Source: a virus
DNA length: 23,248 bases
Direction: 5' to 3' (one strand)
IMG/VR virus record: IMGVR_UViG_3300008262_000316
Coordinates: 1-23,248 of that record
Part shown: positions 6,045-14,808 of the stretch, one piece after another
How positions within the stretch are numbered: position 1 is the stretch's first letter
Layout: the number at the start of each line of letters is the position of its first letter
Made by a program: the position numbers and the translations under genes
Notes under the pieces: model-generated
The model's database searches: none
What the model saw: only the letters and a program-made list of their open reading frames with translations
Told to the model about the DNA's origin: nothing

Positions 6045-6514
6045 ATAGTATCTTCTATAAGATGAACCTTTTCTCTCTGAGGTTCTTTATCAAACAATTT
6101 TTTCATAACATCTTCTCTGGATGCTATAGCAATAACATTTGTTGTTTGTTGTGGTTGTTTCTTTAAACCATCAGCCTCAAGTTTAGCTACTTCTATATTG
6201 TTTTTGTGTTGCTTAATCTGTAGATTGATCTTATTAAGGCCATCAATAGCCTTTGTGGTTGCTCCTATAAGCTGTGCCAAGGCCGATATTTCCTTTGGGT
6301 CTTGTCCTGTCATTACAGAGTCCTTTAAATTGCTTATAGCCTCTAGTCCAGATTCAATAACCTCTGCTGTTTTATTATAAACATAATCGTTTACATTTTC
6401 GTCATTTAAACCTAATGGTGAATTTGTTTTTTTGACAGGGTTTAATGTTGTATTTTCTACCGAATCGTTTTTTAACTGATCTATAATTGAATCTATTTCA
6501 CTAGAATTGTCCAT
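6032..6514 (-). CDS. 16: Probable terminase small subunit gp16
   Basis: A 160-aa acidic, helical protein, close to T4 gp16 (164 aa), which recognises concatemeric DNA and stimulates the gp17 packaging motor as a ring. The central part, about residues 47-110, reads as two long helices (YNKTAEVIESGLEAISNLKD, then EISALAQLIGATTKAIDGLNKINLQIKQ), as in the gp16 core hairpin. The C-terminal NVIAIASREDVMKKLFDKE matches the pattern of a short strand plus helix found at the gp16 C terminus in marine T4 relatives. It is unusual in being alone on the minus strand, away from gp17. Assignment rests on length, layout and remembered pattern; another coiled-coil virion protein is possible. Confidence 0.58.
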   Translation of the reverse strand: MDNSSEIDSIIDQLKNDSVENTTLNPVKKTNSPLGLNDENVNDYVYNKTAEVIESGLEAISNLKDSVMTGQDPKEISALAQLIGATTKAIDGLNKINLQIKQHKNNIEVAKLEADGLKKQPQQTTNVIAIASREDVMKKLFDKEPQREKVHLIEDTIIDQ

Positions 6515-6540
6515 AGCTATTGAATTATATATACTTACTC
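6515..6540 (-). promoter_or_regulatory. Late-promoter-like region for the gp16-like gene
   Basis: Reading the minus strand, GAGTAAGTATATATAATTCA precedes AATAGCT and the ATG at 6514. The ATATATAATTCA part is identical to that before gp22 (2256-2267), and GTAAGTA resembles GTAAATA. This suggests the same promoter class, although the TAAATA core is altered. Confidence 0.4.
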
Positions 6541-6580
6541 GGTGTTTAATGTTTTTCTTTTGTATTTTTTTATTTTTTTA

Positions 6581-6609
6581 TGGACAAGACATAGTTAATA
6601 GAATATCAT
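6581..6609 (+). promoter_or_regulatory. Sigma70-like promoter for gp44
   Basis: TGGACA (6581-6586), then 17 bases, then TATCAT (6604-6609). Both hexamers match the bacterial consensus at 5 of 6 positions and the spacing is ideal. The gp44 ATG lies 7 bases after TATCAT, so the leader would be nearly absent or the start of transcription close to the codon. No late TAAATA element is present, which fits a replication gene expressed before the structural genes. Confidence 0.5.
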
Positions 6610-6616
6610 CATTGAA

Positions 6617-7555
6617 ATGAAAGTTTCTCATTATAATGATTTATGGGTAGAGAAATATAGACCTAAAGTTTTATCTGATGTATTATTAACGGATAACGAA
6701 AGAACATATTTTGATTCAATAACCGACGATATTCCAAATCTTTTGTTATATGGAAATCCAGGAACAGGAAAGACTACTTTAGCCAAAGTTTTAATTAATA
6801 GCGTATTAAAATGTCAATATCTTTATATTAATGCTAGTGATGAATGTGGAGTAGATACTATAAGAAATAAGGTTATATCATTTGCAAAGATTAGATCAAT
6901 AGATGGTCTTAAAAAGGTTATAATTCTAGATGAGGCTGATGGATTATCACCTGATAGTCAACGCATTTTAAGAAATGTAATGGAGGAATATCACGAAACC
7001 TGTAGATTTATTCTTACTGGAAATTATATTTCTAAAATAATAGAACCTCTAAAATCTAGATGTGTTTCTTTTGAATTAAAAACTAATATAGATGAAATTT
7101 TAAAAAAATGTATTTTTATATTAGTTAAAGAAAAAATAGAAATTAGTGATCAGGAAAAAAAGAAAATAAATCTTTTTGTTTCAAAAAGACTTCCAGATAT
7201 AAGAAGAATTATAAATGATCTTCAGTTATTTTCTGTTTCTGGTAAATTAAATATTATAGAAACGGATAATATATCTGATTTTGCTACATCTATTTACGAA
7301 AAATTATTAAAAAAAGAATGTTCTCTTTCAATAAGAAAATATATAATAGAAAACGAACATCTGTTTAATAACAACTATCAACTTCTATTAAAATCTTTAT
7401 TTGAAATTTTTTATAATTCAGAAATAAAAGAAAATTACAAAAAAATGATCCTATTAGATATAGGAGAATATATGTATAAAGATAATTTTGTATTAGATCA
7501 CGAAATAAATTTTTATTGTTGTATTAATTCTTTAGAAAATACAATACAAAAATAA
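6617..7555 (+). CDS. 44: Sliding-clamp loader ATPase subunit gp44
   Basis: AAA+ ATPase of the phage clamp loader (RFC small-subunit family). In T4, gp44 with gp62 opens the gp45 sliding clamp and places it on primer-template DNA. The product is 312 aa (T4 gp44 is 319). Motifs seen: N-terminal LWVEKYRPKVLSDVL, Walker A GNPGTGKT (46-53), Walker B VIILDEAD (101-108), sensor 1 region ILTGNY (132-137) and the SRC arginine-finger motif KSRC (146-149). No gp62 or gp45 gene lies beside it; its neighbours are minus-strand genes on both sides. It looks like a replication gene placed inside the structural region. Confidence 0.95.
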   Translation: MKVSHYNDLWVEKYRPKVLSDVLLTDNERTYFDSITDDIPNLLLYGNPGTGKTTLAKVLINSVLKCQYLYINASDECGVDTIRNKVISFAKIRSIDGLKKVIILDEADGLSPDSQRILRNVMEEYHETCRFILTGNYISKIIEPLKSRCVSFELKTNIDEILKKCIFILVKEKIEISDQEKKKINLFVSKRLPDIRRIINDLQLFSVSGKLNIIETDNISDFATSIYEKLLKKECSLSIRKYIIENEHLFNNNYQLLLKSLFEIFYNSEIKENYKKMILLDIGEYMYKDNFVLDHEINFYCCINSLENTIQK

Positions 7556-7568
7556 AGATTTATTTTTT
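7548..7568. terminator. AT-only bidirectional terminator between convergent genes
   Basis: AAAAATAA (7548-7555) pairs with TTATTTTT (7560-7567) around a 4-base loop, and each strand ends in a T-run. The stem has no G-C pairs, so it is weak, but it lies exactly between the gp44 stop and the stop of the convergent 178-aa gene. Confidence 0.45.
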
Positions 7569-8096
7569 AATTTTAATTTTTATATTCTTTTTAGTTAAAG
7601 ATTTATCAATTGGTAGATTTCCTACCTTTAAAAAATCTGGAGCTTCTTTGGGAGAATAATCGGTCATAGGTTGTTCGTATTTGTTTGGAACACCCTGTAC
7701 TGGTGGTAAATTTGGACCAAAATCTAAAATTTCAATAAATTTAAAATCAGCAGGAACATTAAATTCTGAAAATTCTGTTGGGTGTGAAGGTGATCTTGGG
7801 TCTGTTTTAATTGTTAAATAAAGATTGTTTGATCCAGAATAATCATTTGCGTCTTGTCTGTCCATCATTGTTCCATCAGCATGGATTTTATGAATAAAAA
7901 AGAAAATTCCTAATTTAACTAGATTTTGTAGCCAGTCGGTAAAAACCGAATCTCCAGAATATCTTTGTTTAAAGTAAGGAGAAGAGAAAAAACTATCTTT
8001 TATTTTTACTGGTGTATTTTCTCTAAATGCTCCACCGTTTGCATATTTGGCAAATGCTTTTTCGTATATTAAATTAAAAGAATTATATTTTGTCAT
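7560..8096 (-). CDS. Hypothetical protein, 178 aa, divergent from gp25
   Basis: I do not recognise this family with confidence. The N-terminal part, NLIYEKAFAKYANGGAFRENTPVKIKD (about 8-34), is followed by SVFTDWLQNLVKLGIFFFIHKIHADG, a Pro-rich middle (DPRSPSHPTEFSEFNVP; PNLPPVQGVPNKYEQP) and a very basic C-terminal tail ending in KKNIKIKIKK. There is no signal peptide or clear membrane helix; the LGIFFFI run is too short. It shares an overlapping late-type promoter with gp25, which argues that it is expressed late and may be a virion or assembly protein. Confidence 0.7.
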   Translation of the reverse strand: MTKYNSFNLIYEKAFAKYANGGAFRENTPVKIKDSFFSSPYFKQRYSGDSVFTDWLQNLVKLGIFFFIHKIHADGTMMDRQDANDYSGSNNLYLTIKTDPRSPSHPTEFSEFNVPADFKFIEILDFGPNLPPVQGVPNKYEQPMTDYSPKEAPDFLKVGNLPIDKSLTKKNIKIKIKK

Positions 8097-8107
8097 ATTA
8101 TTTAAAT

Positions 8108-8115
8108 TATTTATA
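8108..8115 (-). promoter_or_regulatory. Late promoter TATAAATA, minus strand
   Basis: Exact T4 late consensus TATAAATA on the minus strand, ending 11 bases before the ATG at 8096. It overlaps the plus-strand copy by four bases inside a perfect palindrome. Confidence 0.65.
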
Positions 8116-8119
8116 AATA
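8112..8119 (+). promoter_or_regulatory. Late promoter TATAAATA, plus strand (gp25)
   Basis: Exact T4 late consensus TATAAATA on the plus strand, ending 13 bases before the gp25 ATG. With the minus-strand copy it forms the palindrome TATTTATAAATA (8108-8119). In T4, gp55 reads this element with no -35 box, so two overlapping promoters facing apart are physically plausible, probably used one at a time. Confidence 0.68.
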
Positions 8120-8132
8120 TATTTATCCTAAT

Positions 8133-8621
8133 ATGGCTACAGTTCGACTAGATAATTTAGTAAGACCAAAACAAATTAATTCTTCTATAACAAAAGCATC
8201 AGAAGAAACATATGATAATGTAGTTTATAGTGATCTTCATTTAGATTTATCTATGACAAATTCTGGAAACACAGAAACAAAAATAGGTCTTAATAATGAT
8301 ATTAAAATAGATACTAACGAAAATGCTATTAGAAATGCAGTTAAAAACTGTATACATACAAAAAAAGGAGAAAAGGTTTTAGATCCAGAATTTGGTATGG
8401 ATATAGAAAAATATTTATTTGAACCTCTTTCAGAGGATAGAGGAGATACTATTGCTAGATCAATATTGTCTGATCTAGGTACTCAAGAACCAAGAATAAA
8501 TATATTAAAAATAAAAGTTAATGTAAACTATGATGATAATTCTTATGGAATAATGATTATTTATGAAATTCCAAAAATAAACAAAAAAATTAATGATGAG
8601 TTTACGTTGAAAGCAAAATAA
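8133..8621 (+). CDS. 25: Baseplate wedge protein gp25
   Basis: Baseplate wedge component of the GPW/gp25 family, related to type VI secretion TssE; it helps join the inner baseplate to the start of the sheath. The product is 162 aa, about 30 longer than T4 gp25 (132). The family core runs from about residue 62: ENAIRNAVKNCIHTKKGEKVLDPEFGMDIEKYLFEP, a RGDTIARSIL helix and the hallmark EPR triplet (119-121) before a strand-rich end. The extra N-terminal about 45 residues (IDE-rich and polar) are not part of the usual fold. It heads the long baseplate and fibre block and lies directly upstream of gp6. Confidence 0.93.
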   Translation: MATVRLDNLVRPKQINSSITKASEETYDNVVYSDLHLDLSMTNSGNTETKIGLNNDIKIDTNENAIRNAVKNCIHTKKGEKVLDPEFGMDIEKYLFEPLSEDRGDTIARSILSDLGTQEPRINILKIKVNVNYDDNSYGIMIIYEIPKINKKINDEFTLKAK

Positions 8622-8624
8622 ATA
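8619..8624 (+). promoter_or_regulatory. TAAATA element before gp6
   Basis: AATAAATATAAAGATACATATAT precedes the ATG in segments: the TAAATA box overlaps the gp25 stop and ends 15 bases before the gp6 start. It is the same layout as before gp21 and gp22. Confidence 0.4.
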
Positions 8625-8639
8625 TAAAGATACATATAT

Positions 8640-10445
8640 ATGAGTCAAACAACAATAGATAAAAATTCTTATTTAAATTTCGATGCTTTAAGTTTAAAGT
8701 CATTGATTATAGATAAATTAAATAAAGGTAAAGTTTTTACTGATCAGAATTATCAAGGTTCCAATTTATCAGCAGTTATTGATGTAATAAGTTTAGTTTT
8801 TGGAAATTTAATGTTTTATTTAAATAAAACATCATCGGAAAGTATGTTTTCTGAAGCACAGCTTTATGAAAACATGAATAAAATAGTTAAGCTTTTAAAC
8901 TACAAACCAGTAGGAAAAATCTCTTCCACTGTTCCTATTAGAATAACAGCTAACCAAAATATTGTTTCTAATAATTATACAATACCTAGATATAGCTATA
9001 TAAACGTAAATGGAATACCATATTCATTTACATCTGATGTTTTTTTTACTAAATTAAATGATAATATTTCTGAACAAATAACACAGATTAATGATAAAGT
9101 TTTATTAAAACAAGGTTCTTTTCAAGAATATCCTATATATACTGCAAAAGGTTATGATAATGAAGTTGTTTATCTTTCTTTAGACGAAAATATATATGTT
9201 GATCATTACAGTATAGATGTTTATGTTAAAGAATATCTATCAAATCAATGGGTAAAATATAATTCTGTAAATGAATTATATCTACATACAGCAAATGAAA
9301 CTGTATATGAAATAAGATACAATGACAACAAAAGATATGAAATAATATTTGGTAATGATGTTAATGGTAAAAAATTAAATACTGGAGACGAAGTTGTTAT
9401 TTATTATCTTAAAATAGATCCACAAGAGTCCACTTTAGGTGCTGGTGCAATACCAAATTCTTTCATAGTTAGATATAATTCAATGTTATTTCCAAATATA
9501 TTGGATGATACAAATTCAATAAATGCCAACTATTTAACATCTTTTCAACTTTCTAATGTTTTAATTAGTAATGCATACCCAGCAACAGATTTTAAAGAAG
9601 AAGAAAACGTAGACGAAATAAGAAGAAATGCACCACAATCATTTAGATCACAATATAGATTATCAACAAAGGAAGATTACGAAAACCATATTAAAAATTA
9701 TTATTCCGACATAATCAGAGATGTAAAAATATTAAACAATAATGATTATCTAATGAAATATATGAAATATCTTTATGATATAGGATTAAAAAATCCTCAT
9801 ACTGAAATTAATATAATGTATAATCAAATTAAATTTTCAAATTCATGTAACTTTAATAATTTATATATTTGCGCTGTTCCTAAAACTCAAAATCAAATAT
9901 TTTTAAATCCACCACAAAAAGAATTAATTTTAAATGGTTTAAATCCATTAAAAATAATAACTACTGAACTAGTTACTGTTGATCCTGTGTATATAATGTT
10001 TGATTTTTACGTTCCACCAGACGCTGGAAGTACTTTAACATTAGCAGATCTAGATCCTACTATATTAAGAGTATTTAAATCAAAAACATCTATAAATTCT
10101 GATTCATATATAACTAATAAAATATTAGATATATTTAATGAACAGTTTTCTCACAAGAATTCTAAATTAGGACAATTTGTTGATATTAATAAAATTACAA
10201 CAGACATATTATCATTAGATGATGTTTCTGATATAAAAACTGTTAATACAAGAACAGGAAAGTACACAGATGGTATTAGTCTTTTAGGGTGGAATTATTA
10301 TTATCCTTCTAATGATAGAAAAGTTTACACTCAAAATATAATACTAGATGAGTTTAAATTTCCTGTTTTTAATAACATTTCATCTCTAGGATCTCAGATA
10401 CAAATTTTTAATAATAATATTTCACAAGAAGCAATTCAATTTTAA
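8640..10445 (+). CDS. 6: Baseplate wedge protein gp6
   Basis: Largest ring-forming wedge protein in T4 (with gp7, gp25 and gp53), of the J/gp6 baseplate family; its dimers tie the wedges into a continuous ring. The product is 601 aa (T4 gp6 is 660). The N-terminal part, SLKSLIIDKLNKGKVFTDQNYQGSNLSAVIDVISLVFGNLMFYLN (about 19-63), fits the conserved helical region, followed by EAQLYENMNKIVKLLNYKPVGK. The middle is strand-rich and the DEIRRNAPQSFRSQYRLSTKEDYENHI segment (about 328-354) is the typical late domain of such proteins. It directly follows gp25, as expected for neighbouring wedge partners. Confidence 0.88.
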   Translation: MSQTTIDKNSYLNFDALSLKSLIIDKLNKGKVFTDQNYQGSNLSAVIDVISLVFGNLMFYLNKTSSESMFSEAQLYENMNKIVKLLNYKPVGKISSTVPIRITANQNIVSNNYTIPRYSYINVNGIPYSFTSDVFFTKLNDNISEQITQINDKVLLKQGSFQEYPIYTAKGYDNEVVYLSLDENIYVDHYSIDVYVKEYLSNQWVKYNSVNELYLHTANETVYEIRYNDNKRYEIIFGNDVNGKKLNTGDEVVIYYLKIDPQESTLGAGAIPNSFIVRYNSMLFPNILDDTNSINANYLTSFQLSNVLISNAYPATDFKEEENVDEIRRNAPQSFRSQYRLSTKEDYENHIKNYYSDIIRDVKILNNNDYLMKYMKYLYDIGLKNPHTEINIMYNQIKFSNSCNFNNLYICAVPKTQNQIFLNPPQKELILNGLNPLKIITTELVTVDPVYIMFDFYVPPDAGSTLTLADLDPTILRVFKSKTSINSDSYITNKILDIFNEQFSHKNSKLGQFVDINKITTDILSLDDVSDIKTVNTRTGKYTDGISLLGWNYYYPSNDRKVYTQNIILDEFKFPVFNNISSLGSQIQIFNNNISQEAIQF

Positions 10446-10451
10446 TGTTAT

Positions 10452-13400
10452 ATGATTACATTAACATCTAACTATTCAAAAAGCGATCAAGGTTTTGTTA
10501 ATTTTACAGTATTTAAATTTTCGTTAACAGGTCTTCCTTCTGGTTCTACTTTAGATAATATTTTATATGTATTTGGTGATAATACTAAGGTTACAGTAAA
10601 GACAACTGAAACTGAAAAAATATATAAATCAGAAGGAACTTTTAAAGTTAAAGCAACAATATCATATTTTCAAAAAAATAAAAAACAAACTATTTCAAAA
10701 GATTTTACTATAAAGATCAAAAAACAACCTTTAAGAAAATTTATAATAACAAGAACAGTTAGAAATGAAAATGATAGTAATTATGCAAGAGCTACTAAAT
10801 TTACACTAACACCAGATTTTGAGTTTTTTGGAGATAATCTATCTGATTTAAAAACAATACAATGGGATCTTGGGAATGGTGTAATTTCTAATAAACCTAT
10901 TTTATCTAATTTTACATTTGATTCTGCTAATATTTTTAATATAAAAATGTTAGGTTACACAAAATCTAATATAAAATTTGAAGATGAACAAATAGTAGTA
11001 ATAAAGGAATTTGTAAATGATTCTATAAAGTTTACAAAAATACCACCACCTACTATGGCTGGTCATATAAATAGATTTCCATTTCAAATAGAAATAACAT
11101 CACCAATAAGTGAACAAGATCATTATGTTGATTTATATGCACAGTTTTCTAGATCTAGTCCTCCATTAGATAATCCTACAAAATATACTTTTTTAAGATC
11201 TGAATGGAGATTTTTAGACACTTCTTTTAATAAAATAGATTCAATAAAAATACAAAAAAATCAATACCCAATTAAAATAAATGATTACGGGGAAGAAATA
11301 AAAAAACAATACATAGATCTTCCGATGGAAGATGGAACTTATTCTAGATTACTTACAGAAGAATATAAAGCAGGTAATACTGTTGGTATAAAAGGAACTT
11401 GTCGTTTTTATTTTGTTGATGATTGGTATAATCAAGATCAGGTAACAAAAAAAGAACAATATACTACAATATGGGCAACATTAAGAAGTAATTTAATAAG
11501 AAATAATACATCAGACAATAATATAGATGGTTTACATCCAGGACATGCTAATAGTACAGCACAAACACATATTCCCTATGTTACACTATGGAGAGAACCT
11601 GATATGATTAAGTTTACAAGAAATGGTTGTAATCCTATTCCTGTAATGCAATGGGCTGGTTCTGATATTCCGTTCGTAATAAGCTTAGGATATAAAAACC
11701 CAGTTGTTGTTGACGAAATAGTAATAAATGAAAATAAATCTAGATTATACGATTCTCTTGGTGGATTTTGTAGATATTTGCCATTTTCTGAAAAAGAACA
11801 AATTCCTGTCAACCTTGTTTTTTCTAATACACAAACACCAGTAAGTTCTTTCTTAAAAAGAAAAGAAGAGCCAATTATACAATACAAAGATACTAATGAT
11901 TTATTAATAGGTGGATATTATTCTAATACATTTGAGCAAGCTAGATCTAGTAATGTTCAGTTTTCAGCAAATGTAACATTTAATGAACCTAATTTAGAGG
12001 CAAATAATTATAATCCATATATTTGGGTTTTAAACCCAAACAGTGGAAATATTAATGTTTGTCAATATGTTTATACTGATAATCAAATTGTTAATAGCCC
12101 TCAATATTTTAATTCTGAATTGGTAGATACTTATGATGATATTTTTATTAAAAATAAAATTCAAGTATTGGGTTCAGTAAAAACTAATAGAAATATGGAT
12201 ACTGCTGTTTCTTTACAAATAGAAACAGATAAAAAACCAAGACCACATATATCTAGTAAGTTTGATAATAAAGGATCTTTAAATGGATTATTTTGTATAG
12301 CTTCTCTTAATTTTCCATCATATCATGCATGGATTTGTGACATAGAACTAGATTTAATATATAAAGTTACACCTGAAGGCTCCATAATTAAAAAAATAGA
12401 TTTAAGTACTTTAGGTCTAATTAAAAATTCAACATCAACACAAAAATATAATCCAAATAGTATGGTTTTGGATTCTAATTTAAACTTATTTGTCACGTTA
12501 GCAAATACTGGTCATGTTTTAAAATTTAACAATGAAGGAGTTTTAAAAAATGTTTTAAAACTAACTTCATCATTAATTAAAGCTACTCCTATATGTATTG
12601 ATACTGATAAAGAAAATAATGTATACATAAGTGTTATAAATAATAACAATATTAGCACATTATTTAAATATGATAATAATTTCAAATATTTAAATTCCAA
12701 AAATTATCCTAATATTAATTTAGGAAATATATTAATTTCTCGTAACAACAAAATATATGTAATAAATAACGGAGACTTAGATAAAAATTTAAATTTCGTT
12801 CAAAGTGAATCTTTTGTTGAAGTATTAAATACAGATTTAACAGAAAATTCTTTAAGTTTAAAATATAAAACAAAAAAATTTCCATTAATAAGAAATTTAG
12901 TTTTAGATAAATTAGATTCGTTGTATTTTAGTTATTCGTATAATAGCATAGCTAAATTAGATATTAATGGTACTTTATTTAAAACAACAATACCTGTTTT
13001 TAAGAAAAACGACACAAAAAATAAAACAATAATAGAAGGATTAACATACAGTTTAAATAATAAATTATATGTAATAAATTCATTAGAAAACATAATACAT
13101 GTTATAGATGTAACTTCATTAAAACAAGAAAAATATTTTTATATAAACCCATCAAATATTGAATATGATCTAGATTCACAGGGTCAATTAAAATACCCAT
13201 TAAACAAAAGAGAATCTATTTTATCAAAATCATTAAAAGCTAATGGTGATTTTAATGGATGGAGATGGAATTATAAATATACATATAGAGATACGAGTCT
13301 ACAAAAAAAACTAACAGGAACTAGCGCAAACATATTACTTTCAAACACTAATTCGAATAAATTTTTTGCTAAAAATGAAGATTTTGATATGGGTAAAACT

Positions 13401-14777
13401 ATGTACGGTTATAGTTTTATGAAAGTATTAAAAGAAAGTCCTTTTTTATATAATAATAAATTTTATGATTTAGAATTGTTAAATGATAAAAATTCTAAAC
13501 TTAATAATGAAATCAATAAAGTTTCTAGAGAACTACAAGATGCTTTAAATAACAAAACAGATGAAGAAATTAAAGAAGTACAAGAAGTATTAAGAAGATT
13601 ACAAGACGATAGAGCTAATAGTGATCTTATTTATACGCCAGCAAAAGGATTTATTGGTTCTATATTTGGTTCTTATCCATATCAACCAAATGATTTAGGA
13701 ATAGATATATTTTCTAGAATTGCTAATTTTGTAGATAAATCATCTAACATAGATACATGTGATATATCTCATTTATATGATATAATGCAAAAAGTCGATT
13801 TTAACGATAATACATTTAAAGTTAGGTTTCCAGAAGGAATTTCTAGAATAGTTGATTATTGTTCAATATCACCAACAAAATTAATAGGAGTAAATTGTAA
13901 TTGTGGTGATGTGTTTGTAGCAAATCAATATGGTTACGGAAAATGTTCTTATTGTGGAAAAGAAAAAAAATCTAATAAAGGAAAAGAAATTAAAGATAGT
14001 CAATATAAAATAAAAGCAGGAAATTTTTATGTTTTAAAATTTGAAAAATATAAAAATAAATACAGAAAAATAAGTACAGGATTAGTTGATGAAAAATCTG
14101 AATATACTATAACAGAATTAGCAACATCTATAGGTCTACCAGAAGCATGGTATGTTAATCATTCATTTTTTGAATATGTTCCTTCTTCTGAAGTTTTTGC
14201 GTTAACAAATTATAGATATTTAACATCATATACATCTTCACAATATAATTCTTTAACTTCTTCTGTAAGAAATGTAAGTTCAGAATTTATTACTAGCCAA
14301 ATCTTATCTCCGCAGGTTTCTACCATATACTATACTTTAACATCAGATTTTTATTACTCTACTGGTGATAAAGATGAATGGTTTATGTATACAAAAAATA
14401 TAATTCATTCTAATTTATTAAATTTTGTTAGTTCTTATAAAGAACCTGTATATTCTTTGTCATATAAAACAAGAAACTATGTTTCATCTGTTCCATTCAT
14501 AGATTATGACAAATATATAACAGAACTTGATTCTGTTAAAACATTAAATTCTATATCAAATGAAGGAATTAACACATTAACAAACTATATGACTTCTGTT
14601 AAATATAAAGTGTTCTATAAACTAGATTCAAAATATAAAACAGAAAATATAATAGATTGGGATAATTCTCAAACAAACATACCTTCTAATTTAAATAATA
14701 GTCAATGGTATTCTGTAAATGGTCCTGTTGAAAGAATGATAAATTTCGAATTACAAAAAGGTTTGGGTTTAATTTAA
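10452..14777 (+). CDS. Large baseplate-region protein with PKD-like, propeller and zinc-ribbon parts
   Basis: A 1441-aa protein just after gp6, in the position of the large wedge protein gp7 in other T4 relatives. Domains seen in order: a PKD-like domain (about 10-90, with YVFGDNTKV); a second PKD-like domain (about 130-170, WDLGNGV ... ANIFNIKM); a strand-rich middle; a probable beta-propeller (about 606-886) with repeats of the form N-x-hydrophobic-Y-I/V, e.g. NNVYISVINNNN, NKIYVINNGD, DSLYFSYSYNSIAKLD and NKLYVINSLENIIHVID; a charged coiled coil (about 1005-1057); a zinc ribbon with C1149-x-C1151 and C1165-x-x-C1168; and a C-terminal part with NIIDW...WYSVNGPVERMINFELQKGLG, resembling ends of structural proteins in marine T4-like phages. 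No signal peptide. gp7 identity is inferred from position only. Confidence 0.72.
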   Translation: MITLTSNYSKSDQGFVNFTVFKFSLTGLPSGSTLDNILYVFGDNTKVTVKTTETEKIYKSEGTFKVKATISYFQKNKKQTISKDFTIKIKKQPLRKFIITRTVRNENDSNYARATKFTLTPDFEFFGDNLSDLKTIQWDLGNGVISNKPILSNFTFDSANIFNIKMLGYTKSNIKFEDEQIVVIKEFVNDSIKFTKIPPPTMAGHINRFPFQIEITSPISEQDHYVDLYAQFSRSSPPLDNPTKYTFLRSEWRFLDTSFNKIDSIKIQKNQYPIKINDYGEEIKKQYIDLPMEDGTYSRLLTEEYKAGNTVGIKGTCRFYFVDDWYNQDQVTKKEQYTTIWATLRSNLIRNNTSDNNIDGLHPGHANSTAQTHIPYVTLWREPDMIKFTRNGCNPIPVMQWAGSDIPFVISLGYKNPVVVDEIVINENKSRLYDSLGGFCRYLPFSEKEQIPVNLVFSNTQTPVSSFLKRKEEPIIQYKDTNDLLIGGYYSNTFEQARSSNVQFSANVTFNEPNLEANNYNPYIWVLNPNSGNINVCQYVYTDNQIVNSPQYFNSELVDTYDDIFIKNKIQVLGSVKTNRNMDTAVSLQIETDKKPRPHISSKFDNKGSLNGLFCIASLNFPSYHAWICDIELDLIYKVTPEGSIIKKIDLSTLGLIKNSTSTQKYNPNSMVLDSNLNLFVTLANTGHVLKFNNEGVLKNVLKLTSSLIKATPICIDTDKENNVYISVINNNNISTLFKYDNNFKYLNSKNYPNINLGNILISRNNKIYVINNGDLDKNLNFVQSESFVEVLNTDLTENSLSLKYKTKKFPLIRNLVLDKLDSLYFSYSYNSIAKLDINGTLFKTTIPVFKKNDTKNKTIIEGLTYSLNNKLYVINSLENIIHVIDVTSLKQEKYFYINPSNIEYDLDSQGQLKYPLNKRESILSKSLKANGDFNGWRWNYKYTYRDTSLQKKLTGTSANILLSNTNSNKFFAKNEDFDMGKTMYGYSFMKVLKESPFLYNNKFYDLELLNDKNSKLNNEINKVSRELQDALNNKTDEEIKEVQEVLRRLQDDRANSDLIYTPAKGFIGSIFGSYPYQPNDLGIDIFSRIANFVDKSSNIDTCDISHLYDIMQKVDFNDNTFKVRFPEGISRIVDYCSISPTKLIGVNCNCGDVFVANQYGYGKCSYCGKEKKSNKGKEIKDSQYKIKAGNFYVLKFEKYKNKYRKISTGLVDEKSEYTITELATSIGLPEAWYVNHSFFEYVPSSEVFALTNYRYLTSYTSSQYNSLTSSVRNVSSEFITSQILSPQVSTIYYTLTSDFYYSTGDKDEWFMYTKNIIHSNLLNFVSSYKEPVYSLSYKTRNYVSSVPFIDYDKYITELDSVKTLNSISNEGINTLTNYMTSVKYKVFYKLDSKYKTENIIDWDNSQTNIPSNLNNSQWYSVNGPVERMINFELQKGLGLI

Positions 14778-14808
14778 AAATGTTTGATATAATTATATAA
14801 AGTAAAAA

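Noticed and set aside
6541-6580. T-rich run as an intrinsic terminator
   Set aside because: There is no stem upstream of the T-run on either strand; it is part of a divergent promoter gap.
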